Of a DNA stretch of 64,000 nucleotides, positions 59,940 through 64,000 are shown in pieces. Made by a program: the position numbers and the translations under genes. This DNA is from Pseudomonas bijieensis (lineage in GTDB: Bacteria; Pseudomonadota; Gammaproteobacteria; Pseudomonadales; Pseudomonadaceae): assembly GCF_013347965.1 (NCBI RefSeq), contig NZ_CP048810.1:5145501-5209500 (forward strand), in the 5' to 3' direction. Under the pieces are notes generated by a model, which worked only from the letters and a program-made list of their open reading frames with translations, was not told where the DNA came from and made no database searches. Within the stretch, counting starts at the first letter, position 1; each line of letters begins with the position of its first letter.

Positions 59940-61337
59940 TTACTCGCCCGATGCGCTCGGTACACCGGCACGCTTGCGCTTGGCGCCGCTGCTGCGACGA
60001 CGCTTGCGCGGGCCGCTGGCGCCGTCATCCTTGCCGCTGAGTTCGCGAATCATGTCGCGGCGCTCGCTGTCGTTGGCGTCCTGGTAATCGGTCCACCATT
60101 CGCCCAGGCCATCGGTCTGCTCGCCTGCGCTTTCACGCAGCAGCAGGAAGTCGTAGCCGGCGCGGAAACGCGGGTTGTCCAGCAGCAGGTCGGCACGTTT
60201 GCCGCTGCGCCGTGGCAGGCGCTCCTGCATGTCCCAGATCTCGCGGATCGGCATGGTGAAGCGTTTTGGAATGGCGATGCGCTGGCACTGCTCGGCGATC
60301 AGCTCGTGGGCGGCCTCCTGCATCGCCGGGATCGGCGGCATGCCACGTTCCTGCAGGCGCAGTACCCGGGCCGGCAGGGCCGGCCAGAGCAGGGCGGCAA
60401 ACAGGAAGGCCGGGGTTACCGGCTTGTTCTGCTTGATGCGCAGGTCGGTGTTGATCAGCGCTTCGCTGATCAGGGTGTGGGTATAGGTCGGGTTGTGCTC
60501 CAGGGCCTCGGCGCTGGCGGGGAACAGCGGATCGAACAGTTGCAGGTCCACCAGCATCTCGAAGGTGTCCGCCGCGTTGCCCGACAGGAACAGCTTGAGC
60601 ACTTCTTCGAACAGTCGGGCCGAAGGAATTTCCCGCAGCATCGGCGCCAGTTCGCGAATCGGAAGGGCGCTGTGTTTTTCGATGCCGAAATCCAGCTTGG
60701 CGGCGAAACGCACCGCTCGCAGCATCCGCACCGGATCTTCCTGGTAGCGCTGCTTGGGGTCGCCAATCAGGCGGATCAGGCGATTGCGAATGTCGTGTAC
60801 GCCGTTGGCGTAATCGAGGATGCGCTCGCTGACCGGATCGTAATACAGGGCGTTGATGGTGAAGTCGCGGCGTTGCGCGTCTTCTTCCAGGGTGCCGTAG
60901 ACGTTATCGCGCAGGATGCGCCCGCTCTCGTTGCGAGAAGACTGGTTGCTGTCTTCCTCTTCGTCGTTTTGCGGGTGATTGGCGCGGAACGTCGCCACTT
61001 CGATGATTTCGCGACCGAAGTGGATGTGGACCAGCTTGAAGCGCCGGCCAATGATCCGCGCATTGCGAAATTCGGCCCGTATCTGTTCCGGCGTGGCACT
61101 GGTGGCGACGTCGAAATCCTTGGGCGTGATGTTGAGCAGCATGTCGCGCACGCAGCCACCGACCAGGTAAGCCTGGTAGCCGGCGTTCTGCAAACGTTCG
61201 ACGATGTTCACCGCATAACGGCTGAACTGGGCCTTTTGCAGTGAATGCTGGCCGCTGTTGAGCACTTCAGGCGTGCTGCGAATGTGTTGCGTACGACGCA
61301 AGGGAGAACGGAATGACTGGAACAGCTTCTTCAGCAT
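59940..61337 (-). CDS. pcnB: poly(A) polymerase I
   Basis: A 465-residue nucleotidyltransferase that adds 3' poly(A) tails to RNA and promotes decay. The class II signature is visible: YLVGGCVRDMLLN and KDFDVATSATPEQI with the catalytic Asp, then RRFKLVHIHFG, and RRDFTINALYYDP, all of the tRNA-NT/PAP type. The C-terminus is rich in Arg/Lys (RKRRRSSGAKRKRAG). The ATG at 61337 (MLKKLFQSFRSPLRRTQHI) is chosen as the family start; a longer frame to 61409 exists. No strong ribosome site precedes it. Confidence 0.94.
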   Translation of the reverse strand: MLKKLFQSFRSPLRRTQHIRSTPEVLNSGQHSLQKAQFSRYAVNIVERLQNAGYQAYLVGGCVRDMLLNITPKDFDVATSATPEQIRAEFRNARIIGRRFKLVHIHFGREIIEVATFRANHPQNDEEEDSNQSSRNESGRILRDNVYGTLEEDAQRRDFTINALYYDPVSERILDYANGVHDIRNRLIRLIGDPKQRYQEDPVRMLRAVRFAAKLDFGIEKHSALPIRELAPMLREIPSARLFEEVLKLFLSGNAADTFEMLVDLQLFDPLFPASAEALEHNPTYTHTLISEALINTDLRIKQNKPVTPAFLFAALLWPALPARVLRLQERGMPPIPAMQEAAHELIAEQCQRIAIPKRFTMPIREIWDMQERLPRRSGKRADLLLDNPRFRAGYDFLLLRESAGEQTDGLGEWWTDYQDANDSERRDMIRELSGKDDGASGPRKRRRSSGAKRKRAGVPSASGE

Positions 61338-61496
61338 GGGATGCACTGTTTGAAGGAATATTCGGCCAAAAACAAAGAATGACCGCATGATGGGCCGGGA
61401 TTCTAGCATTTAGTCGAGGGATGGTGTAGGACGCAGGAGTTTTGAGCTGCAAGCTTGCGCGACAAGCCTTGTAGGCTACGGGAGAGTGGAACGACA

Positions 61497-61526
61497 GAAA
61501 CCACAAGGGGAGCCGAAGCTCCCCCA
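61497..61526 (-). terminator. crcZ terminator
   Basis: On the minus strand GGGGAGC-TTCG-GCTCCCC (61524-61507) is followed by TTGTGGTTT, a modest U-run. Confidence 0.65.
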
Positions 61527-61868
61527 GAATTAGTTGCGTGCTCTGTTTTTATTATTGGTTTCGGGCTTCTTGTTTTTGTTGAGTGCCCGCGCCACGAGGT
61601 TTTCCCTTCGTGACCCTCCCAATCGGGAGTCAAGAGCAAACGGATTGCTTTGGTCGCTGTGTTGCAGTGATCTGTCGATCCAACCAGTTCAGGCACCTGT
61701 CTTGAGACAGTTTTTATTGTTCTCGGCCTGGTTGTGGGGCAAGCCCCAAATACAACGCCTCTCCAAAAGAATCAGTTAGCTGCGCCTCTCGCCGTCTTGT
61801 TTTTATTGTGCGTGAGTCGATTCGTCTTATTTTTATTGTCTTTTGCATTGCTTGTTATTGTTCTTGTA
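61503..61868 (-). ncRNA. crcZ: CrcZ-type catabolite-repression sRNA
   Basis: Between cbrB and pcnB, transcribed with them. The RNA has six A-rich CA motifs (AANAANAA type) on the minus strand at 61862-61852, 61839-61827, 61809-61797, 61721-61711, 61580-61567 and about 61558-61544, the sites at which Hfq/Crc is titrated. It starts from a sigma-54 promoter and ends at the hairpin at 61507-61524, giving about 366 nt, close to the 368 and 407 nt I recall for P. putida and P. aeruginosa CrcZ. The 716-bp gap 61338-62053 is otherwise regulatory. Confidence 0.88.
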
Positions 61869-61878
61869 CCAAAGCTAT

Positions 61879-61894
61879 AGCAGGGTGCGTGCCA
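61879..61894 (-). promoter_or_regulatory. sigma-54 promoter of crcZ
   Basis: Minus-strand TGGCAC (61894-61889) and TGCT (61882-61879) keep the GG-N10-GC spacing. The start point is expected near 61868. Confidence 0.85.
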
Positions 61895-61953
61895 ACTTTT
61901 GCGAAACCCAGCGAAACCGGGGGTTCTATGGTTATAGCCATTTTCCCGGGGCG

Positions 61954-61990
61954 AAAAAAAGCCGGGGTTTCGTTACCGTAAACCCCGGCT
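61954..61990 (-). terminator. cbrB terminator
   Basis: AGCCGGGGTTT...AAACCCCGGCT forms an 11-bp perfect stem, followed on the minus strand by T7. It separates cbrB from crcZ. Confidence 0.9.
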
Positions 61991-61992
61991 TC

Positions 61993-62044
61993 TGTTACGT
62001 GAAAAAGACTGGGGTAACAGTTTTTTCACATTCAGAGGTGTTAC
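61993..62044 (-). promoter_or_regulatory. candidate CbrB binding sites upstream of crcZ
   Basis: Half-sites TGTTAC (61993-61998), GTAACA (62014-62019) and TGTTAC (62039-62044) lie 112-160 bp before the crcZ -12 element. The TGTTAC/GTAACA pairs resemble the palindrome I recall for CbrB. Confidence 0.55.
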
Positions 62045-62053
62045 CCCCACACC

Positions 62054-63487
62054 TCAGCTTTCGCTGGTCGCCCCGGTCTTGCGCCGTGGAATCCCCAGGC
62101 GCTGGCGACGTTCCCACAGGCACTTGCGGCTGACGCCCAGCTTGCGTGCCAGTTCGGTCTCGGTCATGTGGTCCTGGTGCTCGAGCACGAAGTGCTGGAA
62201 GTAGTCTTCCAGGGACAGGTCTTCAGTGGGTTCGTGGCTGGTGTTGTTGGCGGCGCCGCCCTGTTGCGGGGCCAGGCCGATGAATTCTTCGTCGTCCAGG
62301 TCACTCAGCTCGATGTCGATGCCCAGCAGGTCGGCGGAGATTTCCGGGCTCTCGCACAGAATCACTGCCCGCTCGACTGCGTTTTCCAGCTCTCGAACGT
62401 TACCCGGCCAGGCGTAGTGACGAATGGCTTGTTCGGCGTCCGGGGCGAACTTGAGGTCGGTGCGGTTGACCCGCGCACTCTGGCGGGCCAGGAACGCCTG
62501 GGCGATTTCATTGACGTCCGCGCCACGCTCGCGCAGGGGAGGCAGCTTCAAGGCGATGACGTGCAAGCGATAATACAAGTCTTCACGGAACTGGCCGATC
62601 TTGGCCAGGCTCTTGAGGTCTCGGTGGGTGGCCGCGATCAGGCGGACGTCGACCTTTTGCGACTGCACCGAGCCGACCCGGCGGATTTCGCCTTCCTGAA
62701 GGACCCGCAGCAATCGCGCCTGGGCTTCCAGTGGCAGTTCGCCGATTTCATCGAGGAATAACGTGCCGCCGTCCGCCGCTTCCACCAGCCCGGCGCGTCC
62801 GGCGCTGGCGCCGGTGAACGCGCCTTTTTCGTGACCGAACAGTTCGGACTCGATCAGGCTTTCCGGAATCGCCGCGCAGTTCACCGAGATCATCGGCGCC
62901 TTGGCCCGGCGTGACAGATTGTGCAGGGCCCGGGCCACCAGTTCCTTGCCGGTACCGGATTCGCCCTGGATCAGGACATTGGAATCGGTGGGCGCCACTT
63001 TGCGGATCTTGCCGTACAAGTCCTGCATGGGCGGGCAGGAACCGATGATGCCGATTTCGCCATTGCTGTTGCTGGCGCCGGCTTTCGCCGAGGCGCTGGC
63101 CTTGCCGACGGGTTCCGCCGGGTTGCTGGTCGCCGCCTGTCGGTCGCGCAGGATGCGGGCCACGGCCTGGAGCATCTCGTCGTGGTCGAACGGCTTGGCG
63201 ATGTAGTCCACCGCGCCCATTTTCATGGAGTCGACCGCCGAGCGCAGGCTGGCGTAACTGGTCATGATCAGCACGGGGGTGCCCTGGCCGAGCTTGATCA
63301 GCTCGGTACCCGGGGCGCCAGGCAGGCGCAGGTCGCTGACGATCAGGTCAAACGTGGGAATGCTGAAACGCTCTTGTGCTTCCTGCACTGAACCGGCTTC
63401 GCTGACCTGGTACTGGTTGCGTTCCAGCAGGCGGCGCAAGGCGGAGCGGATAATTGTTTCGTCTTCGACGATCAAAATGTGCGGCAT
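62054..63487 (-). CDS. cbrB: sigma-54 response regulator CbrB
   Basis: A 477-residue NtrC-family activator of carbon/nitrogen use. The receiver domain has IVEDE and the phosphorylated Asp at 52 (SDLRLPG). The AAA+ domain has Walker A GESGTGKE, the GAFTGA loop in [14 protein letters not shown], and Walker [14 protein letters not shown]. The DNA-binding domain ends with [29 protein letters not shown]. It activates the adjacent crcZ promoter. cbrA precedes it on the same strand with a 22-bp gap. Confidence 0.96.
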   Translation of the reverse strand: MPHILIVEDETIIRSALRRLLERNQYQVSEAGSVQEAQERFSIPTFDLIVSDLRLPGAPGTELIKLGQGTPVLIMTSYASLRSAVDSMKMGAVDYIAKPFDHDEMLQAVARILRDRQAATSNPAEPVGKASASAKAGASNSNGEIGIIGSCPPMQDLYGKIRKVAPTDSNVLIQGESGTGKELVARALHNLSRRAKAPMISVNCAAIPESLIESELFGHEKGAFTGASAGRAGLVEAADGGTLFLDEIGELPLEAQARLLRVLQEGEIRRVGSVQSQKVDVRLIAATHRDLKSLAKIGQFREDLYYRLHVIALKLPPLRERGADVNEIAQAFLARQSARVNRTDLKFAPDAEQAIRHYAWPGNVRELENAVERAVILCESPEISADLLGIDIELSDLDDEEFIGLAPQQGGAANNTSHEPTEDLSLEDYFQHFVLEHQDHMTETELARKLGVSRKCLWERRQRLGIPRRKTGATSES

Positions 63488-63509
63488 TGATTCGATTCTC
63501 TCGACGGTC

Positions 63510-64000
63510 TCAGTTCACAGCGGACGTCGCTTCGACATGACGCGGCAAGGTCACCCGGATACGGGTGCCGCGTTGGCTTTGTACATCGGCCGGGCTGTCG
63601 ATGGTGATTTGTCCATAATGCTCTTCAACGATGGAATAGACCAGTGCGAGGCCCAGACCGGTGCCTTCGCCAGGATCCTTGGTGGTGAAGAAGGGTTCGA
63701 ACAATCGGTCCATGATGTTCTGTGGGATTCCGCTGCCTTCGTCTTCGACGATCAGGTCGACCGTGTGTTCGAAGGCTTCGCTCTTGACCCGCACCGCGCT
63801 GCCGGCCGGTGAGGCGTCCCGCGCGTTGGATAGCAGGTTGATCAACACCTGGGCGAGCCGCTGGGGGTCGCCATCGACCCAATGTTCCGGGTCGCACAGG
63901 TTGAAGAATTGCACTTCGAAATTGCGCCGGTTCAGCGCCAGCAGACCAATGGCATCCTGGGCCACTTCGGCCAGACAGACGGGCTCGTCATTGTGCTGGT
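63510..64000 (-). CDS. cbrA: sensor histidine kinase CbrA (C-terminal part)
   Basis: Only the last about 163 residues lie in the window; the gene continues past the right edge. The HATPase domain is clear: [13 protein letters not shown] (N box), [10 protein letters not shown] (G1), [29 protein letters not shown] (F and G2 boxes). The stop is at 63510. CbrA is a large kinase with an N-terminal SSS-type transporter-like domain, which would lie outside. It phosphorylates CbrB. The position before cbrB is conserved. Confidence 0.92.
   Translation of the reverse strand, partial: QHNDEPVCLAEVAQDAIGLLALNRRNFEVQFFNLCDPEHWVDGDPQRLAQVLINLLSNARDASPAGSAVRVKSEAFEHTVDLIVEDEGSGIPQNIMDRLFEPFFTTKDPGEGTGLGLALVYSIVEEHYGQITIDSPADVQSQRGTRIRVTLPRHVEATSAVN

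Overview
The window is a chromosomal segment of a Pseudomonas, most likely from the P. fluorescens group. The evidence is high GC and GC-rich codon use, dozens of REP-type palindromes with a gtgggagc...gctcccac core, a DUF6124 gene, a crcZ-like sRNA between cbrB and pcnB, and a gene order that follows the P. aeruginosa PA4528-PA4572 block and then the PA4725-PA4733 block (from memory of PAO1). It is almost entirely core genome. I see no prophage, transposase, CRISPR array, toxin-antitoxin pair or defence island.

Layout. 1-10.3 kb: end of a YqhA-type membrane gene, an FKBP isomerase, a small gene with a Fur-box promoter, PhnA/YjdM, ispB divergent from rplU-rpmA-obgE, then proB, a CreA-like gene, a large secreted MORN-type protein that looks like a lineage-specific insertion, and rpsT. 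10.3-17.8 kb: murJ and ribF-ileS-lspA-fkpB-ispH. 17.8-25.3 kb: minor pilin cluster fimT / fimU-pilVWX-pilY1-pilE, then thiO. 25.3-26.9 kb: the only truly non-standard stretch, a repeat island built from two roughly 300-bp inverted arms around a REPIN-like pair, followed by a DUF6124 gene with a hairpin-rich leader. 27-36 kb: pilRS, a PP0621-type gene, bamD, rluD-pgeF, clpB with a heat-shock promoter. 36.2-36.6 kb: tRNA-Asn, Pro, Lys and a second identical tRNA-Pro. 36.8-42.5 kb: a chemoreceptor, ndh and several small conserved genes. 42.5-47.7 kb: yacG-coaE-pilD-pilC-pilB divergent from pilA. 48-53 kb: a BON protein, DUF2845 and DUF748 genes, an rRNA-methyltransferase-like gene. 53.2-61.3 kb: acs, pgi, panC (frameshifted), panB, folK, pcnB. 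61.3-64 kb: crcZ sRNA, cbrB and the end of cbrA.

How the parts fit. Type IV pilus biogenesis dominates: the major pilin, assembly ATPase, platform protein, prepilin peptidase, minor pilins, tip adhesin and the PilSR two-component system are all here, and pilA has a sigma-54 -24/-12 promoter as expected for PilR control. A second sigma-54 circuit sits at the right end: CbrAB and a crcZ promoter with candidate CbrB half-sites. A third good sigma-54 promoter lies before the BON-domain gene and has no obvious activator.

The main observations worth checking are the inverted-repeat island and DUF6124 leader, the panC frameshift together with absence of panD from its usual slot, the sigma-54 promoter of the BON gene, a Fur box before the small 1.4-1.66 kb gene, a coupled 10-codon upstream ORF before the CbiM-like gene, and the duplicated tRNA-Pro. 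All functional calls come from reading the sequence and recalled family knowledge; no database search was run.
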